The notes under the pieces are model-generated. The model searched no databases. It had not been told where the DNA came from and was given only the letters and a program-made list of their open reading frames with translations. Shown here piece after piece: positions 9,692 through 18,303 of a stretch of 64,000 nucleotides of DNA. How positions within the stretch are numbered: position 1 is the first letter of the stretch; each line of letters starts with the position of its first letter. This DNA comes from Dendrophyllia cribrosa. Lineage: Eukaryota; Cnidaria; Anthozoa; Scleractinia; Dendrophylliidae. A program made the position numbers and the translations under genes. Location of the stretch: NCBI GenBank assembly GCA_024195265.1, contig JAJLRJ010000010.1, positions 22,348,784 to 22,412,783 on the forward strand. Reading direction: 5' to 3'.

Positions 9692-10411
9692 TTAACAGCT
9701 GTTATGCAATAGCTCATGCCCAAAATTTGTGGCAGTGTCTTGGATAGGCTTATTGTAAAATCGGGCAAAGGTGCCCTCACTACTCCAGCCTGCTGTAAAC
9801 AAGATAGTGTCAATAGGGACCTGTTTTTCCTTTGCAGCTGAAGTGGCAGCTGCTCTTGTGCTGTGAGCTTTATACACACTAGTGTCAATTCCTGCTTTGG
9901 CCATGACATTCTTGAGCCACCGAGCAATGGTGTTAGTTGATACCGGTTTGTAGGGTTTCTGACAACCAATCAGCAACTGGTCAGCGTCACCTCTTAGTTG
10001 AGATGTCCTGTCAATATAGGCTCGTAGATGACGTACAACACACAGGTTCTGGTCAGGCTCATATGCCAAGAACTCAATCCGACCCAGGTGCTTACCCGGC
10101 CGAGTGGTCTTCAGAGGGGTATCAATCGTAAATACACATTTGTTTGCAGTTAAGGTCATTGAGGTTAAAGTGAGAGCCTTCAGTGTCTGTACTCGCTGGC
10201 CAGACAAGAGAGCAAGTAACATGGTTAGCTTCCAAGACATGTCTCTGAGACTCAGTTCCACACCAAGATTCCAGGTTGCAAGTACCTTTAGGACAGAGTT
10301 TACTTCCCATATTTCTTTGTATCTTGGGAGGGACGGCCTAGTTTCGAAAACGCCTTTAACAAACCTGGAAACAAGCGGATGACTGCCAAAGTGAACACCC
10401 CCTGGAAGCAC
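9692..10411 (-). CDS. DIRS tyrosine recombinase
   Basis: The integrase of the element, a tyrosine recombinase of about 239 residues from the start of the frame; it should join the circular DNA copy to target DNA through a covalent phosphotyrosine. Catalytic residues are visible: R73 (SGQRVQT), the H-x-x-R box H183-R186 (HSTRAAA), W209 and the nucleophile Y219 (ARFYNK). No ATG lies at the 5' limit: the frame opens with GTG at 10411 and continues open upstream into the end of the reverse transcriptase gene, which it overlaps by 56 bp in another frame. Expression by frameshifting or reinitiation is therefore possible. The catalytic set is complete, so this ORF may still be intact although its neighbour is not. 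Confidence 0.9.
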   Translation of the reverse strand: MLPGGVHFGSHPLVSRFVKGVFETRPSLPRYKEIWEVNSVLKVLATWNLGVELSLRDMSWKLTMLLALLSGQRVQTLKALTLTSMTLTANKCVFTIDTPLKTTRPGKHLGRIEFLAYEPDQNLCVVRHLRAYIDRTSQLRGDADQLLIGCQKPYKPVSTNTIARWLKNVMAKAGIDTSVYKAHSTRAAATSAAKEKQVPIDTILFTAGWSSEGTFARFYNKPIQDTATNFGHELLHNSC

Positions 10412-12258
10412 AATAAGAGTTTCTGCAGGGTAGTAGTACTGGATTGTTGATCAGCATTCTAATCAAGACAGGCCACCATGTTTGGGTTGGCCATTTTGGA
10501 ACAATGATAATTCCTTGAACCCGCTCCCGTTGAATCTTTTGCAATACTCTGCTGATAAGAGAAAATGGAGGGAACATATAAGGCACATATTGCTTCCATG
10601 ATAAGTGAAATGCATCAACTGCCACAGCCCCTGGGTCAGGATGCCAGGAGACATAAGGCTGAAGCTGGTGGTTTAATCTGGAAGCGAATAAGTCAATATT
10701 GGGCACAACCTTTACTACATTGAGGCAGTCCCTGAAAATAGTTCTGTCTAGTGTCCACTCAAGTTGTGAGTGAGACTGTCTGGATTGTTTATCAGCTTCC
10801 ACATTCTCTACCCCTGGGATATGGACAGCTGTAAGCCAAATATTTCTTTCAGAACACCATAACCAAATTTCTCTGGCTAGTTCATTTCGTTTCTCAGAGC
10901 TACTAGTACCCATATGGTTTACATCAGACAGGGCAGTCATATTATCCACCATGACCTTCACATGCTGCCCATTAAGGATCGATGAAAAAGATTTCAGAGC
11001 CAAGTATATGGCTAGGAGCTCCAAATAGTTTGTGTGGTTTCTAGCCTCCTCTGGAGTCCAATGTCCACCTGTACTGGTGTCATTTAGGGCACAGCCCCAA
11101 CCAGTGGATGAGGCATCAGTTGACATGACAACAGAAGGCTCACCATGACTAATTACATTGTAGCTGGCATCAAGGTGTGTGTTCCACCACATTAATTCTT
11201 TACAAGCTTTCTCTGATACTGTCATAAAAGCATCATAATCACCCTTGCTGTATCTTAGGGCAAGAGTTTTCTCCCTCTCTAATTGGCGGAAATAAAGTGG
11301 GCCAAACATGACACCTGGGAAACTAGATACCATATACCCAAGGGCCCTGGAAACCTCCCGTATAGTGGTTTTTGGGGCCTTGATAAGCTTGGTACAGACT
11401 GATTTCAGCCGGCCAATTTTTTCATTTGTCAAATAAATTTTCATCTGGACTGAGTCCAAGACAAACCCCAAAAATACTAATTTTTGTGTAGGGGTAAAAA
11501 TTGACTTCTGAGGGTGAAGAATGAAACCCAATGAGAGTAACATTTTCACAGTGTCTAGGACATTAGCTAGGCATTCCTCATAACTTCCACCTTGTAGGTA
11601 TGAGTCATCAATATAAGGAGAGTTTATATGTCCAAGTTGCCTCAAAACAGCGTAGGCTGGCTTCATAAGTTTGGTGAACTTTCTTGGACAGAAAGCTAAA
11701 CCATTAGGAAAACAGGTAAACTGATACAATTTACCAGCCCATTCAAACTTAAGGTACTTCTGGTGTGCAACCGCAATGGGGACAGAGTAATATGCGTCCT
11801 TAAGATCCACAGAAGCCATATAGCAGTTAGGCGTTATAAGGCTTATTACACTTTGAAGTGTATCCATTTTAAAGTGGTTGTATTGCACATGCTTATTCAA
11901 GTTTTTAAGATTAAGTATCATCCTGTGAGATCCATCTTTTTTGGGTCGCACAAAAACAGACGAGATAAACTCCCCTGGCTCATGTCTGGTTTCAACAATA
12001 CACAGCCTTCTTAAGCAGGTTTGTAACCTCTTTAGAAATAATAGCATTTTCTGCAGCACTAAAACATTTCAGTGTAGGGGTATGTGTTTGGCAAGGCTTA
12101 GTGTCAAATTCAATGAATTGCCCTGACACCATTTGAATAATCTCAGTGTCCGAGGTAATGTTTTGCCAACAATGAACAAATTTTGCCAGCCTACCGCTTT
12201 TGAAGCAACTTATTGTGCAACCAGGTAAGCTATTAGTGCAGGAATAAATCCTTCAAAC
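10356..12258 (-). pseudogene. DIRS reverse transcriptase-RNase H, frameshifted
   Basis: The 567-residue frame (12059-10356) holds reverse transcriptase motif A (VDLKDAY, residues 84-90) and the active site YIDD (149-152, a variant of YxDD), then RNase H with D315 (STDASSTGWG), E347 (YLELLA) and D372 (VDN). It would copy element RNA into DNA and degrade the RNA. No methylase-like domain is visible at the C terminus. The N-terminal 20 residues of that frame do not fit the family. The expected N-terminal domain (SGRLAKFVHCWQNIT..., ending NLLKK) lies upstream in a different frame, 12258 to about 12005, open back to a TGA near 12260. A small insertion near 12000-12006 separates the two, so the gene is broken. 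It lies between gag (46 bp gap) and the recombinase. Confidence 0.85.
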
Positions 12259-12304
12259 TGAGTTACCTGTAACAATTGAAGCTTAGGCAGGATATCCTCA
12301 GTGT

Positions 12305-13432
12305 TTATTTTTTGCTGGTTTCCTCCTTTTTCTTCCAGCTTCTCTGTGGTTTCCACTTGGACTGGAAGTGGCCCTTGCCTAAAAAAGGCTGGCTCTGTTT
12401 CTGTCGATATGGAGGTTTGGTGGAAGGTTTGGAGCTATTGTAAACAGCTGTGTGACTAATTCGATTTGATGCTCGAATCGCAGTAAGCTGCGACTGAAGC
12501 TCGTCGCTAAATAGCAAGGTTGTAACCGGTGTTTGAGAAGAACACAGTGAGCCATACTCCTTGTTTAGGTTGGGTTTGATAGCTTCCCGTCTACGTAGCG
12601 AGAGCTCGTAATTCGTGTGGCCCAACAAGGCAATGGCATCGATTTGTGCTATGAGTAATGCACTCGTGTCAAGCTTCCCACCTTGGCTTCTAAAATGCAT
12701 GAGCTTCTGAGTTGATTGTGCAATAATGGCTCCAACCTTCACTATCATATTCTGAATAGCGGACAATCTGAGGTCCTGCTTTTTCCCATAATGGGTTAAT
12801 TTTTCCCAAATCTCAGGGTTCACCTTGGGAGCAACAAGTTTCTCGCAGTTTTCAGGGCGATCGTATTTCTCGACCGTTTCTTTGACCTTGTTCTCGCCAA
12901 GTTTTGAAGCCCACCTCTTATTGATAATTTCAGCAAGTTGCTTAGAGATTGGGCTGCTCACTTTGTCATCTTTGGAGAAGTCTAGGGCCAATTGCTGTAA
13001 AAGTTCGTCTTCGCCTTCATTTTTGCAGGAGTCCTGCGAGCTGGCGGACGACTTTTTGGCGCCTTCAGAATCGTTCTCCGCGTTGTTTGCAAGAAGGTCG
13101 TGAACGTCTGCATCATCGCTTTCATTGTCACTTTCACCCACATCACTGACTTCAACTCGAGACTTCTTTGTTTCCCCATTTAAAGGGTCTAAATTCCCAG
13201 AGCGAGCGTCTCGCTTTGCTGGGCGCTGCTTCGACAAAGCAACGAACGCGTCGCCCATGGCGGCCATTGAGCCCGCCATGTGATCGATGTTTTTGTTCAA
13301 TTTCGCGAGTACACTCAATAGCGAGTCGCTATCTTCGAGTGCAGATTCTTCTAGAAGTTCGTCCTCGACTTCCTCTGTGGAAGGAAGCTCCGTTCCTTCG
13401 AGGGGATCTTCGGGATTTGTTGATTTCGCCAT
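12305..13432 (-). CDS. DIRS gag-like protein
   Basis: First ORF of the element, 375 residues, beginning with MAKSTNPEDP about 115 bp inside the right terminus. It is acidic in the first 160 residues (runs of D and E, with two basic patches including KKSRVEV), has a helical middle part (about 165-290) and a basic tail rich in K, Q and W. I see no zinc knuckle. Position and shape fit the structural ORF1 (gag) of DIRS elements, presumed to package element RNA, but no motif proves this. The frame is intact. The start codon has a purine-rich lead, as expected for a eukaryotic start. Confidence 0.75.
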   Translation of the reverse strand: MAKSTNPEDPLEGTELPSTEEVEDELLEESALEDSDSLLSVLAKLNKNIDHMAGSMAAMGDAFVALSKQRPAKRDARSGNLDPLNGETKKSRVEVSDVGESDNESDDADVHDLLANNAENDSEGAKKSSASSQDSCKNEGEDELLQQLALDFSKDDKVSSPISKQLAEIINKRWASKLGENKVKETVEKYDRPENCEKLVAPKVNPEIWEKLTHYGKKQDLRLSAIQNMIVKVGAIIAQSTQKLMHFRSQGGKLDTSALLIAQIDAIALLGHTNYELSLRRREAIKPNLNKEYGSLCSSQTPVTTLLFSDELQSQLTAIRASNRISHTAVYNSSKPSTKPPYRQKQSQPFLGKGHFQSKWKPQRSWKKKEETSKK

Positions 13433-13476
13433 AAGAAAAATTTAACGTGCAACTACTACAAAGGTTCGCTTGCAAG

Positions 13477-13546
13477 TGACCGCTCTGGTTTCGCGCGCAT
13501 ATCTCACGTGACTCCTTAGCGACATTGACCAATGACGAAGTAGAAT
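13477..13546. repeat. DIRS right inverted terminal repeat
   Basis: Partner of 9270-9338. Contains ACCGCTCTGGTTTCGCGCGC and ends GACGAAGTAGAAT just before the flank CCCAGTTAAG. It is the 5' side of the element because the genes are read leftward, so it probably includes the promoter. Confidence 0.85.
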
Positions 13547-15073
13547 CCCAGTTAAGTAATACGAGGCTTGTGAAAATATTAATATCGGAACTAAACACCC
13601 TAAGTGGAACAGCATTTCAATTTTGGTCCCAAATATTGAAAGGAAAGAAAAGCACACTCGTTTGAATGTTAAAAAAAAAAACAGGTACCCCGGTGGGGAA
13701 TCGAACCCAAGTGGCTTCCCATTTGAAAACCGTTTTTGACTACTTCATTTTAGATTATGTTTAAAAATGTATAAATAAAACACCCTGGGTGATACATTTC
13801 ATTTTAAGGCTAGAAAATTGAAAAGTTACACACCCGTTTGACTGTAAAATAGAAAAGCCTCTCCAGCGGGGAATCGTACCACGATACTTTTTTTTGTATT
13901 TCTGGTGTTCCGTGGGGCGGAGTGCGATGCCCTACGATCATGTAAAACAGGGGAAGTAAAAACAGGGACGTGGAGAACGCCAGGGTGAGGGAGCACCAGC
14001 TCGCCAAACACGCCAGGGAATCGAACCCCGCCTCACCGGGAGATTAAAAAGAAAATACCGGCTACTAACTACCGTAACTAGACTATTTAGGTAAAAAACA
14101 GTTTGGTTTGAAAAGCGACTAAAAGACTTAATTTAGAATTTTGTCTTCTCATTGATTATCTGATTAATTTGTATTCCGCTGACGTAGTCAACGAACACTA
14201 TTGTCATCGGGCGGGGTATTTTTGTCAATAAAAGGAAACAATTCCGGTGTAACAATAGAATTGTCAATCGCAACCAAACGAAGCGAAGAACTGACGAAAC
14301 CGGAAGTACAGTAGTTCTGATAATTCTCTTACAACTCTACATTTGCTAAATACTCGAATAATATATATTCCATCTATTCCGTTTAATTAAAGACTGAATT
14401 TCAGCTAAAGAGTAGGCTATCAAGATTTTATAATTTATCTACCACTACAAATTATTTCAGCAGTCTAACGCGAAGCGAAATCGAACGATGACTGATATCA
14501 TTTCAGTTTGTTTACTTGTGACTGAGAGAAAATATAATTGTTCATGTTCACGATTATGCTTCGATTCATTTAAATTGAAAATTGAATTACGGCTAAAGAG
14601 TAAGCGATCAAGAACTCAGAATTTATCTGCCACTAGAAGTTAGTCTTAGCCTGTCGAGCCTATCAAGAAAGCATTGTAGATAGCCGAGACGCCAGCTGAC
14701 GAGTGACGGTATTTTCCATATCGCTACGTTCGATTGAAGTTTGCTGGATAGTTTAAACCCAGCGTTCCTGTCTGTATATCTGCTCACCAGAAAATGCACT
14801 CAAATAGTTTGTCAAATAGCATTTGCTCGTATGCTGCAAAATTCACGCTACATCGGCAGAACATACGGCCCCAGTGGGGTTCTATTTTTACCCATACCTT
14901 ATGGTCTTGAGCATCTTTATTTCTCTCTAAGAAGCAAACCGCTGGAAGATTATCTTTCTCCCATTCATATGCATCCAAGTGCGATATTTTTGGTATCTGG
15001 GTTGGAAACTGGCATTTTTATTACAAACAGCTGCCAAGTATCGTGTATATTTCTGAAAACTCTATTCATCGTG
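13547..15073. repeat. tRNA-unit segment with three tRNA 3'-half fossils, up to tRNA-Val(TAC)
   Basis: Collinear with 20640-22173, 28130-29683 and 52170-53853. On the reverse strand three fragments keep a T-arm box B and acceptor remains but no 5' half: about 13684-13718 (GGTTCGATTCCCCACC), 13859-13887 (GTACGATTCCCCGC) and 14011-14045 (GGTTCGATTCCCTGGCG). From 14890 the upstream module of tRNA-Val(TAC) appears: GGTCTTGAG at 14903 and CAGCTG at 15028. Short open frames here repeat in every copy and are not genes. Confidence 0.6.
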
Positions 15074-15145
15074 ATTTCCGTAGTGTAGTGGTTATCGCGT
15101 CCGCCTTACACGCGGAAGGTCGCCAGTTCAATTCTGGCCGGAAAC
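15074..15145 (+). tRNA. tRNA-Val(TAC), first acceptor base changed
   Basis: A 72-nt cloverleaf with anticodon loop CTTACAC, anticodon TAC, decoding GTA valine codons. T-arm GCCAG-TTCAATT-CTGGC. The first base is A instead of G (ATTTCCG against CGGAAAC), which breaks the terminal acceptor pair. The D-stem has CGC in place of CAC, making a G-T wobble seen in all TAC copies. TATTATTTTTG downstream is the likely terminator. Copies at 22174, 29684 and 53854 keep the normal G. Confidence 0.82.
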
Positions 15146-15726
15146 ACGGTTGTTATATTATTTTTGTGTACAGTATAGGAATAATGCAGAGAAAACGTTT
15201 TGTTGTCTGCACATTTTTTATTAATTAACCAATACTTGGATTCTGAATGTCAATCCATGTTTTCTTTTGGCCACTCCTTCCTTCAATTTCTTTGGCAATT
15301 TCCCGTTAGAATCTTTCGACCATCTTCTTTTCAATTGTCCTCTTGCTCAGAGCTGTATTTTATGGAGTTCATCGGCATCAAAATCAAACAGCCGACATGA
15401 CGAAGAGCAATGGAAGGAGCTATCGTGGAGAACGGAAACAATTTTAGAAAATGTAAAAGAAGCACATTCGTTTAACTTTAAAAAGAAAGATGGTCTTCCC
15501 TGCGGAGAATCGAACCCGGTCTCCCGCGTGATACTCACCACTTTTCTAACGAGGAATTCGACTGCTGGGAAGGAAACAGTTTGTTTATAAAATTTTTATT
15601 TACATCATGGTCTCCAGCATCCTTATTTCACTCAGATTAACAGTGTAATTAGCATCCCCGTTCATCCTAGTAACTCAAATTTCCCATTCCTACCGGCAGT
15701 CAGATATCATGTGAAATTGTATCGTG
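15146..15726. repeat. Spacer between Val(TAC) and Val(CAC) with an anticodon-deleted Asp relic
   Basis: Reverse strand about 15496-15551 is a tRNA-Asp relic: the 5' part joins directly to ACGCGGGAGACCGGGTTCGA, so the 5' anticodon stem and the anticodon loop are deleted. Related relics: 22324-22356 (partial), 30107-30167, 54278-54330 and 61352-61450. Upstream module of the CAC gene: GGTCTCCAG at 15609 and GGCAGTCAGATAT near 15694. No protein gene. Confidence 0.6.
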
Positions 15727-15794
15727 GTTTAGTGTAGTGGTTATCACGTCCGCCTCACACGCGGAAGGTCGCCAGTTCAATTCTGGCCGGAAAC
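15727..15794 (+). pseudogene. tRNA-Val(CAC) with a 4-bp acceptor deletion
   Basis: The 5' end reads GTTTAGTGTAGTGG where sister genes read GTTTCCGTAGTGTAGTGG, so CCGT is lost and the acceptor stem cannot form (68 nt in all). Anticodon loop CTCACAC (anticodon CAC), T-arm and 3' acceptor strand are intact. Intact CAC genes lie at 22526, 32064 and 54507. Confidence 0.8.
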
Positions 15795-16827
15795 ACGTGT
15801 CATACATTTTCTTTTAATTTTTAACTCGTGAATAGATGTACACGAGTAAAACGAGTTGTACTGATCGGTTTGAAGCAAACTTTTACTTCATCAGTTGAAA
15901 CGTTTTTTGCTTCCGCTGACCAGCGCATAAGCCTTCAAGCTCTGGAAAATTAAAACCGATCTGTGGACTTCGAACGGACTTTTCAAGGCTTAGGAAGCGC
16001 TACAGAACGGTAAATGATGTTTTTAAATTGATGATGTTCCGCTGCCATTTGAAAAAGTTCAAATAAATCAAATTTTGTTCCAATGGATTTTAAACATGTC
16101 TTGAAGTGACACAACTAGATGACGTAATGTTTAATTTCGTTTACGCATCAATTCTTTGACTTGAAACTATGGGAAATTTAAACCGATCTGCGGACTTTAA
16201 ATGGATTTTCCAAGACATAAAAAACGCTACAGCATGTAAATGTTGTTTTTAAATGTGTAGCTTGCGAGCAAATCAATTTCCATAACGGCGAATTAAAAAA
16301 AACAGGTCTTAGCGTGACACAGATACGCATTGTTTGAAATAAGAGAGAACTGGATAAGGTAATGTTTCAAATGTGTTTACTTACGCAATGGACGGGACTT
16401 TCTCCTGTGGTCACAACAACAGTTGACTAACTAATTTTTTTTCAAAACATTGTGATCTAGAGCATCCTTATTTCACTCAGAATAGCAGGGTAATTAATAT
16501 CCCGATCATCCAAGTGTGGTACTGTGGTATCTGGATTAGAACGGAAATTTCCCATCACAGCCAGCTGTGAAATATTCGGTCTAATTCTTAAAACACTATT
16601 TATCGTGGTCTCATCGTGGGTTTCGTATTTAATCAAATATATTGTGAATATATATGATGATACATGAGCAACCTCTTAAATATATCGCAAAAGTAACATA
16701 TTTAAATGCATCACAAAAGGACAGTTGATAGCAAGGCAAGATTTCCGTATAACACCACACATTAATTATGCTTACGCGTCATTGTAAAAGAGAACAATAG
16801 CCAAAACAATAGACTGCCTTTGGGAAT
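15795..16827. repeat. Unit spacer after Val(CAC), with hairpin and orphan promoter module
   Basis: Near 15825-15860 is a small hairpin: AACTCGTG, CACGAGT and ACGAGTT in sequence. The same hairpin at 32160-32200 received the LINE. Further on, at about 16452-16620, the tRNA upstream module is present (GATCTAGAGCATCC, CAGCTG at 16562) but the place where a tRNA should start reads GTGGTCTCATCGTGGG, with no cloverleaf. Matches 22600-23630 and 54580-55610. No protein gene. Confidence 0.55.
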
Positions 16828-16977
16828 GGGCTTTTATCACGCCCCGCCATTTTGTATAAAAACAAAAGATTTACCCCCAAGCATCGCAGTGAAAACATTG
16901 AGAACGAGGTTAAGCAGGGGAAAACAAAGCATTTCATTCTCCTGAGAATCAACATGGCCGCCGCGTGATAAAGGCCC
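16828..16977. mobile_element. 150-bp MITE (copy 1 of 3)
   Basis: Ends GGGCTTTTATCACGC and, reversed, GGGCCTTTATCACGCGGC form inverted repeats, with a 2-bp AT flank on each side. The empty site is visible at about 7707. Same element at 23631-23780 and 55612-55761, in the same position of the unit, so it inserted once before those copies split. Too small to code for protein. Confidence 0.75.
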
Positions 16978-17056
16978 ATAGCATATGTTAAAGAATTTTT
17001 TTTTCCCGACAACGTTTCTTTAATAAGGTGTATATCCAAAAACATTCCTCATCGTT

Positions 17057-17127
17057 GTTTCCGTAGTGTAGTGGTTATCACGTCTGCCTAACACGCGGAA
17101 AGTCGCAGTTCAATTCTGGCCGGAAAC
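17057..17127 (+). pseudogene. tRNA-Val(AAC) type 2 with a T-stem deletion
   Basis: Anticodon AAC and acceptor are intact, but the T-stem lost one base (GTCGCAGTTC for GTCGCCAGTTC) and the anticodon stem has TCTGC with a G-T wobble. At 71 nt the T-arm is four pairs with a distorted junction. Probably not functional. Confidence 0.65.
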
Positions 17128-17591
17128 ACGGTTGCTGTATTGTTTTTATTTTTATCTAAATCAATTGTATTCCAGAGTTTTATCTTTTCTTTACTAAAGT
17201 TAAAGTGCCCCTGTAATCAAATTTTTGATTTTTCATTTTTGTGCTATATGTTTTTAACTCACGTGACCCTCAGTCCTGTGGGACTCAAATGACAAAAGCC
17301 ATGGCGGCTATGTTGGTGCACATAACAAAAGAAGTTCATTAAAATTATTTTGTAGGTGTGCACCAACATGGCCGCCGTGACGTAACGTGAAAACCACCTA
17401 TATTCCTACTTGACATTGGTTACAGTAAATAGCGTTTAAATATTAGGGTTGTCTAGATTGAAATGGGGTTAAACTGCAGTTTTCTTAACCACCGTCTGAA
17501 CTTTGTTTAAATAACCGGCCCTTTGTGTTTAGTCTTGAATATTGAGAAGTAAGAAAAGCACACTCGTTTGACTGGAAAATAAAAAAGTCAG
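17128..17591. repeat. Unit spacer with a GGCGGC fold-back MITE
   Basis: Holds the fold-back element at about 17250-17397: left arm CCATGGCGGCTATGTTGGTG, right arm ending AACATGGCCGCCGTGACG. No gene. Relative to 24456 and 56438 this copy lacks the 382-bp TTAA MITE at GCGTTTAAATATTAG (about 17430). Confidence 0.5.
17250..17397. mobile_element. Fold-back MITE with ATGGCGGC arms
   Basis: Inverted arms of about 50 bp around a short AT-rich centre. Same place in sister units at about 24261-24415 and 56243-56398; a related element at about 46547-46691. The limits are approximate because I could not fix the target duplication. Confidence 0.55.
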
Positions 17592-17629
17592 CTCCCCGGC
17601 GGGGATACTCACCACTATACTACCGAGGA
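17592..17629 (-). pseudogene. tRNA-Asp with internal deletion
   Basis: Only the two ends of the Asp gene remain. In 24994-25065 the motif GGCGGGGA occurs twice, once in the T-arm/acceptor side and once in the anticodon-stem side; here the 34 bp from one to the other are gone, leaving a single copy. This is a slippage-type deletion between direct repeats. Anticodon and box B are lost. Confidence 0.8.
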
Positions 17630-18036
17630 ATGCGGATGTTAGAAAATAAACAGTTTTGCATGCAATATGAACAACGGTTTTTGACTACCTAATTTAAAAT
17701 ATTGTCTTAAAGTGCACCTAACTCCCATTTTTTTCCTTTTAATCAACTCAATGTACGTTGAAAAGATGAATAGTTAAATATTTCGTGTTTTAACGTTGCG
17801 TTAGTGAATTATAGAGGTTGGAATTTACAAAATGCTAATTAGATGACGTCAAATCAAGAATCGTTTATTATACAACTACTTGTTTCCACCTACAAGTAAT
17901 ATTTTTTTACAAGTCAATTGACTATTAACAGTTTTTATTTAGTATTTCTTAAATTGATTGTCCGTAAACTGTGAATTGCGTATTGTAAATTGAAGTAGAA
18001 ATAATGGTAAAGTCTTGATTTGACGTCATCTAATTA
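17630..18036. repeat. Unit spacer after tRNA-Asp
   Basis: Collinear with 25066-25470 and 57048-57450. It carries AACTCAATGTACGTTGAAAAG (about 17744) and its mirror (about 18377-18398), so the spacer 17705-18435 is itself a large imperfect inverted repeat bounded by GTGCACCTAACTCC and GGGTTAGGTGCAC. No gene. Confidence 0.55.
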
Positions 18037-18291
18037 AACGATTTGATAAAAAAGCAAGGCTGATAAACGGTACGGAAACGACTATATATATCTTATCTGT
18101 AAGACCCTGTAGAAGAAAGGCTGTGCCTTTCGAAACATTGGATATTTTAAAAATATAGTCGTTTCCGTACCGTTTATCAGCCTTGCTTTTTTATCAAATC
18201 GTTTCATTATTTTATAGCTGATTAGATCCTTTTCCACAGGATCCGGTGCTTCTATTTCGTTACGGTGGTCCGTTGTAAATTACAGTTACTT
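18037..18291. mobile_element. 255-bp fold-back insert, probably Penelope-derived
   Basis: Absent from sister units at about 25465 and 57449. Flanked by a 12-bp duplication GTCATCTAATTA (18025-18036 and 18292-18303). Inverted arms of about 53 bp (18037-18090 and about 18153-18205) share GCAAGGCTGATAAACGGTAC. The centre carries AGAAAGGCTGTGCCTTTCGAAAC, resembling a decayed hammerhead stem II plus GAAAC core. The right tail contains TTACGGTGGTCCG, similar to the reversed 62290-62310 in the Penelope relic. No coding capacity. Confidence 0.5.
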
Positions 18292-18303
18292 GTCATCTAA
18301 TTA

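Larger units (their letters stand above)
9223..13546 (-). mobile_element. DIRS-like tyrosine-recombinase retrotransposon
   Basis: A 4.3-kb element read right to left: gag-like ORF, reverse transcriptase with RNase H, then tyrosine recombinase. It has inverted terminal repeats (9270-9338 and 13477-13546) and an internal complementary region (9402-9530) made of the reverse complement of both ends joined head to tail, the hallmark of DIRS elements, which replicate through a circular DNA. No target duplication is made. The empty site in sister units (TAAAATCCCAG at about 20630, 28130 and 52170) shows the join lies in a shared AAT. A frameshift in the reverse transcriptase suggests this copy is dead. 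Confidence 0.93.

Noticed and set aside
12825..13103. Forward-strand frames inside the DIRS gag gene
   Set aside because: Shadows of the reverse-strand ORF, with no domain or start context.
9223..13546. LTR retrotransposon or retrovirus-like element
   Set aside because: No direct long terminal repeats, protease or DDE integrase; the recombinase is of the tyrosine type and the ends are inverted with an internal complementary region.
14741..15088. Open frames of 60-115 codons around the tRNA genes
   Set aside because: The same peptides recur at 21931, 29354 and 53611 only because the DNA is repeated. They run through tRNA genes, lack domains and change length with single substitutions.
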